Source: Delphinus delphis
Taxonomy: Eukaryota > Chordata > Mammalia > Artiodactyla > Delphinidae
Assembly (NCBI RefSeq): GCF_949987515.2
Contig: NC_082695.1
Location: 73,806,466 to 73,870,465, forward strand
Direction of reading: 5' to 3'
DNA length: 64,000 nt
Made by a program: the position numbers and the translations under genes. Shown piece after piece: positions 1 to 10,790 of the stretch; within the stretch, counting starts at the first letter, position 1, and every line of letters begins with the position of its first letter. The notes under the pieces were generated by a model, which saw nothing but the letters and a program-made list of their open reading frames with translations, ran no database searches and was not told the origin of the DNA.

Positions 1-525
1 ACGTCCGTCTTAGGATCAATGTCTCCCGGGCGCGGGGCTCTATACCTCTTCAGTGGCTTCAGCAGTGACCTTGCTTGGGCAATGGGCTCGCTCCCTTTGT
101 TTACAGCTTGCAGCTTCTGAAGTCAGTTTTCCCAGGGATCTGCAGGGGACCCACTGAAGCAACTGGTTTAGCTGCACTTTCTAAACCGCCCAGCCCGCTG
201 GCTCTCATCCCTGCGAGAAGACCATGTGCTTTGGAAGGATCTCTTTGGCTTCTCCAGGTGGAAGATGTTCTCTCAGGGAGGGGGAGTTGGACAGCCAACC
301 CAGAAGGTGGAGGTGGAGTCATTTAGAGGAGCTGGGCGATCCCCAGGTAGGGGAAGTGAGAAGCGAGTCGGGAGCAGGGAACTAGGCCCTTGGTCACCCC
401 TGGATACAAGCCCTGGAGCAGTGCATCCGAGCCCTGTGCCAGACCATGTCAACATATCCTGTTCCCACCTCCCAGGCAGCAAAGTCAAAACAGTTGTGCA
501 GTAGAGGGCACTGCAAGCAGTTTTT

Positions 526-854
526 TTTGTTTAAATTTAATTAATTAATTTATTTATGGCTGCGTTGGGTCTTCGTTGCTACGCACGGGCTTTCTCTAGT
601 TGCGGTGCGCGGGCTTCTCATTGCGGTGGCTTCTCTTGTTGCAGAGCACAGGCTCTAGGCACATGGGCTTCCAGTAGCTGTGGCACGTGGGCTCAGTAGT
701 TGTGGCTCACGGGCTCTAGAGCGCAGGCTCAGTAGTTGTGGCGCACGGGCTTAGTTGCTCCGCGGAATGTGGGATCTTCCCGGACCAGGGCTTGAACCCG
801 TGTCCCCTGAATTGGCAGGCGGATTCTTAACCACTGCGCCACCAGGGAAGTCCT
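526..854 (-). repeat. CHR-type tRNA-derived SINE (long, older form)
   Basis: A reverse-oriented SINE of about 330 bp with a T-rich tail at the left and the head 'ccaccagggaagtcc' at the right. The duplication TGCAAGCAGTTTTT is present at 512-525 and 855-868. It lies in CPLX4 intron 2. Confidence 0.9.
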
Positions 855-1089
855 TGCAAGCAGTTTTTAGTTTACGAGTCAGACCCATGACTTTTGGAGA
901 CCAGCTACTTGACCAAAGCCCACAGGAGTTTGTCCTCTCAGCCAGGATGGATAAGATGGTGCTCGGTGACGACCATCACCACCACATCATCTCCAAAAGG
1001 AAGGAAGAGACTGTTCCTCTGACGTGGAGGAAGAATGTCATAGAAGTTAAGACCCTGGGCTCTGTTTTGCCTGGCAGCATGGCCCTTGG

Positions 1090-1245
1090 CCGGAGGGTAG
1101 TTACTCTCTTTCTTCCTCTGTTTCCTCTAAGAAACCTACCTTACAAGACTGTCCTGAGGATTAAATGAATTGATATGTGCCAAGCACTTAGAACAGTGCC
1201 TGGCACTTAGGCAGGCGCTCAAGAAATGTCAGCTGTGATGATTAT
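1090..1245 (+). repeat. MIR remnant
   Basis: The stretch 'gattaaatgaattgatatgtgccaa' and the following 'cacttagaacagtgcctggcac' match the 3' half of the MIR consensus. Diverged and without a visible duplication. Confidence 0.7.
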
Positions 1246-1573
1246 CCCCATTGTGCATCTATGTATAGATGTTCTATAGTCTTTAGATAAATTTACATAA
1301 ACAGGTATTACTCCATTTTGTTGAGAGGAAATGCAAGTTCAGAGGTTAAAAGACTGGAATCTAGTTTTTATGAACAAGTTCGATGCTATTTTCACTATAT
1401 CAGATACCTCGATTACGATTAAGGCATATAAATATATTTATGTATTATATATATGTACATCTCTGTGTGTGTATATATATACCCATGAGTGTGACCCTTT
1501 GCTGATAATCAAACACTTTCCATTTCTTCTTACTTAAAAAATGACTGGATGTCTACCGTGTTGAGTGTCTCAC

Positions 1574-1661
1574 CTTTGGGAGTCTGTACTTTTCTCTGAG
1601 GTGGACTCTGAGGCACGCCCTCTCTGCCTTTTTTTGTGTAAATGCAGCATCTCTTTCCATC
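1574..1661 (-). CDS. CPLX4: CPLX4 (complexin-4) coding exon 2
   Basis: This 88-bp internal exon is read on the minus strand from 1661 down to 1574. It is preceded by an acceptor ending CTTGTAG and followed by GTGAGA. Its first base completes the lysine codon left open by exon 1 (AA|G), and it then encodes 29 residues beginning [15 protein letters not shown] and ending REKYRLPK, finishing in phase 0. In complexins this stretch is the end of the accessory helix and the central helix that lies in the groove of the assembled SNARE complex; the REKY motif corresponds to RDKY of complexin-1. The reading frame is intact and nearly identical to the mammalian protein as I recall it. The following coding exon, with the C-terminal half and CaaX box, is not in the window. 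Confidence 0.95.
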
Positions 1662-1964
1662 CTACAAGTAAAAGAACAGAATAAAGGATCAAAGGACGAA
1701 GAGAGCCAAGGCCATTCCAGCCCCTGTTCAGGGGAGCCAGACACTGGGACACACCTTCTTAGTTCCCACTGCCGGCAGACAAATGGGAAATAGGGGAGTT
1801 TTTCCTACATCCCCAAATTTCTGCCTCTCTGTCTGTCATTCCACTATCATAACTCAGTACAGACCCTAAATCCCAAAGACAGCTCAGTTCTGGGAATCTC
1901 TTTCTGATGCACCCCGGGAGAGGGGCAGGGTGATTACTCCTGATGTAGACCTGACCTCACTATG

Positions 1965-2580
1965 TTTCTCTAAGTACAACCTGAGACCACAAGCGTCAGA
2001 ATCACCCGGAGCGCTCATTAAGAATGCAGCTTCTGGACGTGTACACACTAACAAACATAAGGTAGATAGTTAGTGGGAAGCAGTCGCATGGCACAGGGAT
2101 ATTGGCTCGGTGCTTTGTGACAGCCTGGAGGGGTGGGATAGGGAGGGTGGGAGGGAGGGAGACGCAAGAAGGAAGACATATGGGAACATATGTATATGTA
2201 TAACTGATTCACTTTGTTATAAAGCAGAAACTAACACACCATTGTAAAGCAATTATACCCCAATAAAGATGTTAAAAAAAAAAAAAGAGTAGGCAAAAAT
2301 CAGACCTGGGTTATTCTAGATCAGGGGTCAGCAAACGTTTTCTGTAAAGGGCCGAAGAGTAAATATTGTAGATTTTTTTGTGGGCCCTGTGTCTCTGTTT
2401 TAAATATTCAATTGTGCCCTTGTAGCACAAAAGCAGCCATAAGATGACATGTAAAGGAATGCGCATGACAGTGTTCCAATAAAACTTTATTTACAAAACT
2501 GGAAAAAAAAAAGAATGCAGCTTCCCAGTCCGACTGCATTGTGGAGAGAAGCTACATTTTAAAAATCATTTTGTTTCTTA
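1965..2580. repeat. MER20-like fossil split by an L1 insertion
   Basis: The left part (about 1965-2033, with 'cagaatcacc') and the right part (from about 2511, 'gaatgcagcttcccagtcc') are the two halves of a short hAT-Charlie MITE. They are interrupted at 2034-2510 by a younger insertion. The family name is from memory. Confidence 0.5.
2034..2510 (+). mobile_element. 5'-truncated L1 with 3'-transduced flank
   Basis: Positions 2034-2290 are an L1 3' UTR ending 'ccaataaagatgtt' and an A run. After it come about 45 bp of unique DNA and a MER3-like hAT fragment that starts at its own terminus (caggggtcagcaaac, about 2322). The fragment stops 20 bp after an AATAAA at 2478-2483, where a second A run begins. 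The whole unit is flanked by AAGAATGCAGCTTC at 2020-2033 and 2511-2524, and the target reads TT/AAGA, a typical L1 endonuclease site. Confidence 0.8.
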
Positions 2581-2689
2581 TTGTATTTATTAGGGGTTAA
2601 CACATTTAGTTCTTCTGAAATGCTAGGTGTAGGAGCTGATGACAAAGGATGTTGAGTGTTATTCTTGGGACATAAGTTTTACTTATTTT

Positions 2690-3030
2690 TTAAATTAAAA
2701 AAATTGAAATATAGTTGCTGTACAATATTGTGTTACAGGTGTACAATATCGTGATTCACAATTTTTATTTTTTTGGCCGTACCATGTGGCATGTGGAATC
2801 TTAGTTCCCTGACAAGGGATTGAACCCGTGCCCCCTGCAGTGGAAGCACAGAGTCCCAACCACTGGACTGCCAGGGAATTTCCCCCTCCCCCTTTTTTCA
2901 CACAATTTTTAAAGGTTATACTCCATTTATAATTATTATAACATATTGGCCATGTTCCCTGTGTTGTGTTACAATATGTCCTTGTAGCTTATTTTATACA
3001 TAATAGTTTGTACCTGGGACCTAAGTTTTA
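2690..3030 (-). repeat. L1 3' end, antisense, holding a SINE
   Basis: Sequence before 2757 and after 2910 ('aaaggttatactccatttataatta' onwards) is the reverse of an L1 3' UTR. A SINE separates the two parts. The same antisense L1 end recurs at about 41690-41855. Confidence 0.65.
2767..2900 (-). repeat. Short tRNA-derived SINE
   Basis: Reverse-oriented short form ('ttggccgtaccatgtggc' to 'ctggactgccagggaa'). It is flanked by CACAATTTTT at 2757-2766 and 2901-2910 and inserted in an L1 3' end. Confidence 0.8.
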
Positions 3031-3228
3031 AATTCTACAGAACACTTATTTTTATGGAAAAAAATGTTTGGAGCAAACCCCTAGCATCTCCTTCTACTTC
3101 CTTTCCTGATGCCCTTTATTAAACGCTTATGTGAACTTTCCATGTATCTATTTAAGGTCTGGGTCTGTCTCCACCCATGCTGCCTTGATTCTGCAACATT
3201 CCCAAAGTGGAAGACATTTTTGAGTTTT

Positions 3229-3351
3229 TAATTTTTTTTGGCCACATCATGCGGCATGCGGGACCTTAGTTGCCTGACCAGGGATCGAACCCACGCCCCC
3301 TGCAGTGGAAGTGTGGAGTCTTAATCACTGGACCACCAGGGAAGTCCGCAG
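3229..3351 (-). repeat. Short tRNA-derived SINE
   Basis: Reverse-oriented ('ttggccacatcatgcggc' to 'ggaccaccagggaagtcc') with TTTTGAGTTTT duplicated at 3218-3228 and 3352-3362. It lies in CPLX4 intron 1. Confidence 0.85.
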
Positions 3352-4429
3352 TTTTGAGTTTTAAAGGATGTTCTCCTTCAGATCTCTGTAGAGCTGTGTT
3401 TCCACAAGACAGTTACACTCAGTGACTGAGAGTCTGAGATTCAGTTATTATTCTGTTCATTTAATTTCACCAATAAATTGTGATAGAATTCAGAACTCTG
3501 AGATACAATAATGTGGAACTTTTAAAAAGCACTTGAAATCCTTGACAGCTGAAGCAGGGACATTTAAACATACGGCAGGGAATCCAATTGTGAAATGTTC
3601 TCTCTGTAATCTTACCAAAGAGAGCTGTGTTCTGGAAACGATGCCTTCGTCCAGGGGAGAAAACACATCTGCTCCTCTCTTCCCATTGTTGCCATTTATA
3701 AACCACCAAGTCTGGCAGACTTTTCCTTCCCAGCATCTCTCATAACCATGCCTTTCATTTTAACTATAGCAGCTTCACGAATGTTCCATTACTCCATACC
3801 GTATCTTGTGCAGTGATTCTTTAAATAGCAGTCTGTTGACTAAAGTATTCTATCAAAAGAGCTGGAAGCAGTGGTGTGCTGGCAAACGTATCACAACCAG
3901 CTCTTTGGGGAAAGAAGCTGTTTGTAGAACTTGCCAATTTCCATGGTGTAAATACTCCCACCCAGGCGGATTTCAAACTATCAACTTGATGTCGCTGAAT
4001 GAGGAATTGCGGAGAGATGAACACAGTCAGCTTTCATGAGTCAGTGCACGCTGCTGTAGGTCAGCTCCAGCATGTCACTGGCTGGAAGACTAATTTTGCT
4101 CAAGCACTGTTTAAATCAGCTACTCTTGAATTCAGCAATCTCCCTGGGCCTCTACTGCCCGGCATGGAAACGGTGAATATGGCCTGTCCACTTTTCTCTA
4201 TCATAAATACTATGCCGGGCCACTTGATTGGAGAGGCCCTGGCCGTTTAAATGATCTCCCTGCTTCCATCGTAGCCCCACAATTGAGAAGCAACACTTTT
4301 AACAAACTCCCTCGGCGATTCTTACACAAGCTGAACAGGGTCACCTTCACAACACTGTCAATCAACCAGACTCCAGTAAAAATTTAAAAACATAAAATAA
4401 AATAAACAAGGTCACCTTCTAAGCCCCAA

Positions 4430-5100
4430 CTTAGGATCAGTGTTCCCTTCCCTGTTTGGAGGGAGGCATCCTCAAACAAGGTAGGGTATGGATTTCCATA
4501 ATGCCCTGCGGGTGGCCTAACTGGACTTGTGATGGTGCTGGTTTGAAGTGGGCTCCCTTGCTCAAGATGATCCAGAGAGAAGTGGACACCTTCGGGGACG
4601 TCTGTGAAGCTCACATTCACCACCTCTTCTCCCAGCTGCCCAAAGAAGTGCATTACTGGAGGCTATATTTATGTACCTGGCCCCGCCCTCTGGCTGTACA
4701 GGATTGGACCAAGCTGGATGAATGGACTTTCTTCTCTGGGAATTCGGGTTTGGGACTGAGAAACAGACCAGTAGTGTGGCTCGAGCTGTAATGGGTGAAT
4801 TCGGGGGATGTCGGCTGCCATTTTTCACTGGTCACGTGGTTTGGGCAGAGGCCCAAGTAGAGGGCTGACTGCCCCAAAAGAACAAAGCAGCCGTACTGAG
4901 GTGGAAGCCACGGCAAGAGATTGAAAACGAGGGCTCGTGGCTTCCCAGCAATGCTCTGGTCCTGGTTCAGGCACATATGAGGCCTGGGGGGATTTCTGTT
5001 ATGGGTTTGCTGAAGCATCTTTGCATGAAGCATGATTTGCCTTAAAATAAATTCCCTGTTTTCATTTTCAGGTGGCTAAACTGGTTTCTATTTCTTGACT
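4430..5100 (+). repeat. Possible LTR-like fossil in CPLX4 intron 1
   Basis: The right part, with 'aaaataaattccctg' followed by 'ctaaactggtttctatttc', resembles the 3' end of ERVL/MaLR LTRs. I cannot fix the family or the left boundary. Open frames across it show no recognisable protein. Confidence 0.3.
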
Positions 5101-5154
5101 CCAAGTTTTGGAATCATCTTTTTTTTCACTGTAATAGTTGCTCTCATTTATACA

Positions 5155-5345
5155 TTTTATTTTTTTATTGAAGTATAATTGATTTACAAGGTTGTGTTAG
5201 TTTCAGGTGTACAGCAAAGTTATTCAGTTTTATATATATACATATACATATTCTTTTTCAGATTCTTTCCCCTTATAGGTTATTACAAAATATTGAGTAT
5301 AGTTCCCCGATGCCTACTTCTTTATGTTGTATTCTATTCTAGGTG
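5155..5345 (-). repeat. L1 3' end, antisense
   Basis: 'attgaagtataattgattta' through 'gattctttccccttatagg' is the reverse complement of a cetartiodactyl L1 3' UTR. Confidence 0.75.
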
Positions 5346-7084
5346 ATGAAGCTCTTGAAAACTCAAGCAATGGACAGGAAGTCATGCCTCTTGCCATGGG
5401 AAAGCAGGCCAGCCTCATCGTCCTGCTACTATTGCTTAAATTGGTTGATCACATAAATGTATAACACACACACACCCCTGAGTAGCTGGTAAACAACCCA
5501 ATCCACTGACTGACCATACCATTTGACTGTCTCAGTCTTTCATCTGTCCAGATATAAAATTAAGTAAAACAAGGTCATTAGTTAATCAAACAGATGCCAT
5601 ATCTGTGACCAGATTTATTGCTGGGACATACTGAGTGATATTTTAATATCAGGTATATAGTCTATATTTCTGACCATTTTCTTTTTATTGGGCCCCTTGA
5701 GCTGAGAACATTTGGTGCTATTCTGCTTCTGTTTCATTATACATGTGTTCTTTTTTTTTTTAAAACATGCCAAGGAATGATGCCTTTTTTTGCCTAAGTA
5801 TTATTTTAGCACAAACATTACTTTTGCAGTTGCATTTTTTTAAAAAAACTGATCTTAAATTTACCGCAGAGCCAAGCATAATACATTCTAGGTAGTTGTA
5901 TAAGTCACAATTTCTTTCAGGAAAAAATACAATAGACAAGGTTTCCATTAAATGCAGGCTTTTAAGCTTTCTTAGTTTCCTCCAGGTCATTAACCCTTTC
6001 ACCTCTAATCATCTAGGACCCAGGCAACTATTATGTAATTGATCATTAGCAAAACAGCCACGGTGGCAAAAAGAAATACTTTTGTAACATACAATGTACA
6101 TTGAACTTCAAGACTGATGCTTCAATACTCAGTTGATTTGATTATTAAGACTCAAATTAATTCTACCTTAAACTTTAAAAAATTACATCTATATTACACT
6201 TATTTAAAGATCAGTCTTCAGCAGTGAAAAAATGGTGATATTCACATTCCATAATACCCAACTGAAATGTTACTGTTTTATTTTTATTACATTTTATATA
6301 GCCAGAAGAATGTCCTTATTTTTTGGAGGTATATAGCCAAAGTATCTAGGGGTAAAGTATCGTGATGTCTGTAATTTACTTTAAAAATGGTTCTCTCTAT
6401 CTGTCTACGTTTCCATGTATCTATCTATGATCTAACCAGATGATCATCTATAAGCAAATATGGCAAAATGTCAACTGTCAGCTTTATGCCATAGGTATAT
6501 ATGAGCATTCATTACACTGTTGTACTCTTCTCCATCTTTAAATTTCTCATAATAGGCAGTCCACACATTTATTCAGTCTTTGAGAAGCCAAGTTTTATGA
6601 CATAATTGTCATGTCGTATTTTCTAGGCTTTTTTTCCTGCACATGTAAGATCAAGAACACTGTACTCTATGTTCTTTAAGGCCCTCTTCCAAGTGCAAAG
6701 TCTGAATTTTCACAATTTGAAAGCTTTCTACTTGCTAGGAGGGTGAATTTCCTGACGACTGTAAAGTTATCTAGGCACAGTTTTTCATTTGAACAATTGA
6801 GGTCAATTAAAATGCGTCTGCATCAGAAAGTGTTCAGTGGCTTTCAGGACAACGTGCAGATTTATTTCGTATTTTTCATTTCCCTTCATACAAGTAGGAC
6901 ATAGTAACTGCTGATGCTAGGAAATGGTTCACTTTAGCAGAACAGACTTTCCTCAGGTTAGAAGCAAACAGCACGAGGAAAGGCATCTAAAGAGCAAACA
7001 GGTAGAAACTGGGGAGCTGAAGACAGTCTGGCCAGAATGAATTTCTTTGTGCTTTTAAAAGGAAAGGAAGTTGCATGTACTCAC
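5346..7084. other. Remainder of CPLX4 intron 1
   Basis: AT-rich intronic DNA. Around 6320-6400 there is a remnant of an old L1 3' end ('gtatctaggggtaaagtatc'). Nothing else is recognisable, and no further coding exon or splice pair could be supported. Confidence 0.5.
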
Positions 7085-7251
7085 TTCTCCTCGATCACTT
7101 GCTTTTGGTATTCCTCATATTCCTCTCTAGTCATCCCCTGAGCTGCGGCAGGATCAGATGTACCTCCTTCTTCTTTTTTTTCTTCAGACCTGCCACCAAG
7201 TCCTAAATTCTTTACCTGACTACTTATCATAGTTTTCATAAAGAAAGCCAT
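7085..7251 (-). CDS. CPLX4: CPLX4 (complexin-4) coding exon 1 with start codon
   Basis: The start codon is at 7251-7249 in a good context (AACAATGG). The exon runs 167 bp to a GTGAGT donor at 7084-7079 and encodes 55 residues plus two bases of a lysine codon. The protein starts [10 protein letters not shown] and continues through an acidic/lysine stretch (EEKKEEGG) into [15 protein letters not shown], the beginning of the accessory helix. Complexin-4 is a farnesylated cytosolic SNARE-binding protein that controls vesicle release at photoreceptor and bipolar-cell ribbon synapses (established knowledge). The exon joins in frame with exon 2 at 1661, across an intron of about 5.4 kb that holds SINEs, an L1 with transduced sequence and an LTR-like block. 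No disabling change is visible, although cetacean vision genes are often degraded. The gene is partial here because the left edge of the window cuts it. Confidence 0.96.
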
Positions 7252-9849
7252 TGTTTCTGCCCCAGAAAAAGAATACCAAGAACTCAGACAAAACCTGAAG
7301 GAAATAAAACCCCCACAAAACCTCTAAATATCTTCAACGACAGCAACACAGTTAAAAGCAGAGGACTTCGCACAGGCTCATCTATTCAAGGGCATAATGA
7401 TACAGAAGAGTGGTTTGTGCGCTGTAAGCTGGATTAAAGAGGTGAACTCCTTAGTATAGAGAGGCAGATGGTTCAGATTCCCAAAGCATACGATCAGATG
7501 CGACCGACTACTTTCTGAACTAATACACTAAGCTAATTTCAGAGGGGAAAAAACCCTTCACATTATCCATCCCTCTCCCTACCCATTTCTGAATTATAAG
7601 CCAGCAGGGCTTCATCAAGAGTTGGTTCAATTAAATTAATCAGAGCAGACCGATTATATGGCTGTAGTGGAATTTCCAAATTCCAGCCCTTGAGGACAAC
7701 ATCCTGTTGAAAACTGAGTCCAATGAGACTCAAAACCCGAAATGCTTCATTAAGCAAAAATAATCCTTTGATCCATCATTTTATCTCATTGGACTCTAAG
7801 GACTATGCAAGGATTTGCTTGAATTCTATACTGTTTCAGCGGTTACTGTGTCCTGTACATAAATACCCAACTGAGGCAAGAGGCAAGAGGGTCCTCCGCT
7901 TACATCTGGATTACCCTAGCCTGCTCCTGCATCGTTACACTTCTGCATGGAAATGACGCGCTGGATACTTTAACTGCTCTGATCCAGAAGGTAAGAACAC
8001 GAGTCAAATCATCAGTGTGTATCGAGGTCATCTTTTCCTCTTACACGCAGTCACTTCCTGGGTGCTCTATTTAAGCTCACTGGTGTTACTTGGAGAAAAC
8101 TTTTGACAATGTTTTGTAACACAGATTCTCAGTGGCTGTGGTTTTCTCCAGGTCAAGGGAGGAATTTGAGCATGGCTAAGACTTTAATCTATGTTAGTAT
8201 CTTTCTAATTAAAGCACTCCAAGAGCAGGTGGGGCAGAGGGGAAAGATACAGCCTATTAGTAACCTATGCTTATTTTATCTGTAGGCATGAGCCCTTTCA
8301 GGAAATAGATGACTATCCCTCAGATTGTACAGAACTATACAAACTGGATTTTTGCGTAAAATGCTTTTTTTTAATGTATTTTAAGATCTGCTTTTCATCT
8401 TACTAACCAATTTAAAATTGTTGCTAAAATGGTCTCAATTTGAAAGATTAACAAAGATTTAGGGTGAAATAGAAACTTTTCTCGGTGTTCTCTGATTGAG
8501 AATGTACATTCATACTTAGCTCCACTTCTACTTTAAGATGTGTTGCCTGGGACTTAATACATTCAAACCATGATCTCTAAATTATTATTTAAAATAAAAA
8601 TCCATTTTATAAGTTATTCTAAGTTATTAAATTATTAGATTATAAAATTATTAAAATTCCATTTTATTAGGAATTAGGAAATATTATGAATGGTGAGGGT
8701 CTCAATTCTAAACTCCAAAGCCAGTTGGTGAAGCAGCCTCTCCCTGTCCAGTCCTCTTCTGTCTGTCTGTGTGTGTGGGATGGGGGTAGGCTGGGGAGGG
8801 GTGGGTGTCAAGCATCACAGAAACTCTTACGTGGTAACTACATCAGTGTGACAAATGAATACTCCCTGGTGGTGCTTTATGAAATCAAATCTTCCATTGT
8901 CTTCCCAAAAGATGATTCCATTGGAAGTGGGATCACGTCTTTAAAAACTTTTTATTCCTCAGTTTATTATAATGGCCTTTCCACTTGGACATTCAGCAAC
9001 TATTTGCTGTGTGTGGAATCCTCCAGAAAGGGAAAATAAATACTCCAGGTGAAACAGGACTAGGTGTTACCCCTCCTCCAAAGGCTTCTCATCATACTTG
9101 AACAAAATCCCAAATCTTTACTATGGCCATGTCCCCAGTGCCCCAACCAGTGTCTAGTTTCCAGCACTGCCCCCCCACCCCCAACAGAAGGCTCACTGAT
9201 CAGGCTTTAAGTTTCCTCTGATTTCTTTCAAACCTATCTAATTTAATTCTTTAATTTTACATTACTCAGTATTTTCTGTGGGCTTATAGCACAAGGGTCC
9301 ATTACGTTAGTTTCCATATTCTGAAACCACTTTATAAAGACCATCTTTACAAAGCTACCAACCCTGAGACAGAAGTATTATGAGGAAACTGAAGGTCATC
9401 TTTAGTAAGTGGCAAAGTCAAGATTTAAACTCGGATTTGTTTGACGCTAAAGCTCTACTCTTTCCTTTTTATACCACATGGACTCTCAGAATTGGAATTA
9501 CTTGGTTGAATGGTGCTTGCCAAAGAGAGGAAAAGATTTTTATAAAACTGCCATTAGTAATGACTAAAAGTTCCAGCTTAGCCACACTATTACCGGTATT
9601 TGGTTATTAAAGATGAAAACATCAAATACGTTGTTTTAATTATTTTGTGTTTTTCATTACCAGCAAGGGTAAGCATTGATCCATTCTCATTGCTTATCCT
9701 CTTCTTATGCTTCCATGTGTTGACTCTGCAGGTGGAGGCTACCTAGGGCAGAACGCAAAGCACGTGACACATGAAATACTACCACAAATCGGGGCCTACT
9801 TGGGAAATAAATAACTACTTATTACCCGAGACCAATGAAGGAAAAAAGT
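7252..9849. other. CPLX4 upstream region and gap to LMAN1
   Basis: This should contain the CPLX4 5' UTR and promoter, but there is no CpG island or clear TATA box. CRX/OTX-type hexamers occur at 7431-7436 (GGATTA), 7761-7766 (TAATCC) and 7908-7913 (GGATTA). Around 9310-9480 there is a weak MIR-like block. The minus-strand open frame at 7757-7563 has no recognisable family. Confidence 0.4.
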
Positions 9850-9868
9850 AAGTTTACTAAAATATTTC

Positions 9869-9874
9869 TTTATT
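9869..9874 (-). terminator. LMAN1: Candidate LMAN1 poly(A) signal
   Basis: The plus strand reads TTTATT, so the minus strand has AATAAA, in the context TCAAATAAAGAAATATT. It is the most distal canonical hexamer before the sequence changes character towards CPLX4. Confidence 0.5.
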
Positions 9875-10609
9875 TGAATAAGGTCAATGTCATTTCTTGA
9901 ATTCCAGCTAGCATCAAATTAACAATCAGAAAAAAACACTTGACAAAATGTTATCCAATTGAAATCAACAGTGGATAGAAAACCCTTTTAAACTTTAAAA
10001 GAAATATATTAAACAGGCAACATACAGATCTAAAAAGTTGCAAGTGGTGATTTTACATTAGATCTTATAAATTAAAAAATCCCCAATATAACCATTTGTT
10101 CACTATCTCCCTGCGGTAAGCACATGGACAGGAAAAGATAATCACATCTTAATATTCACAACTGTCACTTATGTTCTTTACAAGGATTGTACGTCTGCAA
10201 CGCAGCGGGTCAGGCAATCTCTTATTCAAGTAATCTTTGTTTTCCCCAAGTTATCAAAAAGTACAACTGTCTGAGATAATATGTCACAAAAATCACAATC
10301 AGCAAAGCAAAAAGCTTTAGCAGGCCATCTTGAAGATGGGGGTTTTCATGGCTTGACCATGATCTGAAGATGCTTTTGTACGTTTAAGAGCTGTCAACCA
10401 AAGTACCAAGAGCTACAAGCAGCAATCTGGGTTTAGTTTGTAATTGTAATAAACCAGGAGTTTTAGTAAAAAGAACATTAAGTAAAAAATTGTAAGTATA
10501 AGAGAATCAGTGCACATTTGCTAATGTCATTGACAATGAAAACTTTACATCGGCTCTCAGCTCAGCTTTGAAGTTAACAAGAGACTTCTGTTCACCCCCC
10601 ATCTTAGCA

Positions 10610-10790
10610 CTTCTCAACAGCAGTGTGCTCAGAATCACCTGAGGTGCCTGCTGAATACTGATATTCTGAAGCCCCCACCCCTGAGTTCTGCTTCAGGTGG
10701 TTTGGAGCTGAGCCTGAAATCGGTATTCTTAACAAGCACTCCAGGATCCAGATGGACCACAGACCACACTCTGAGAAACACTATTATCCC
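10610..10790. repeat. MER20-like hAT MITE inside the LMAN1 3' UTR
   Basis: 'cttctcaacagcagtgtgct' with 'cagaatcacctgaggtgcc' at one end and 'ccacactctgagaaacact' at the other match the terminal regions of MER20. It is well diverged. It lies within the inferred LMAN1 3' UTR and so would be transcribed in the mRNA. Confidence 0.6.

Noticed and set aside
1..530. CPLX4 terminal exon
   Set aside because: I looked for the acidic C-terminal half and CaaX box on the minus strand and did not find them; the open frames here have unrelated sequence.
7563..7757. 64-codon minus-strand frame upstream of CPLX4
   Set aside because: Protein-like at first sight but no family recognised and no splice site linking it to CPLX4; probably chance.
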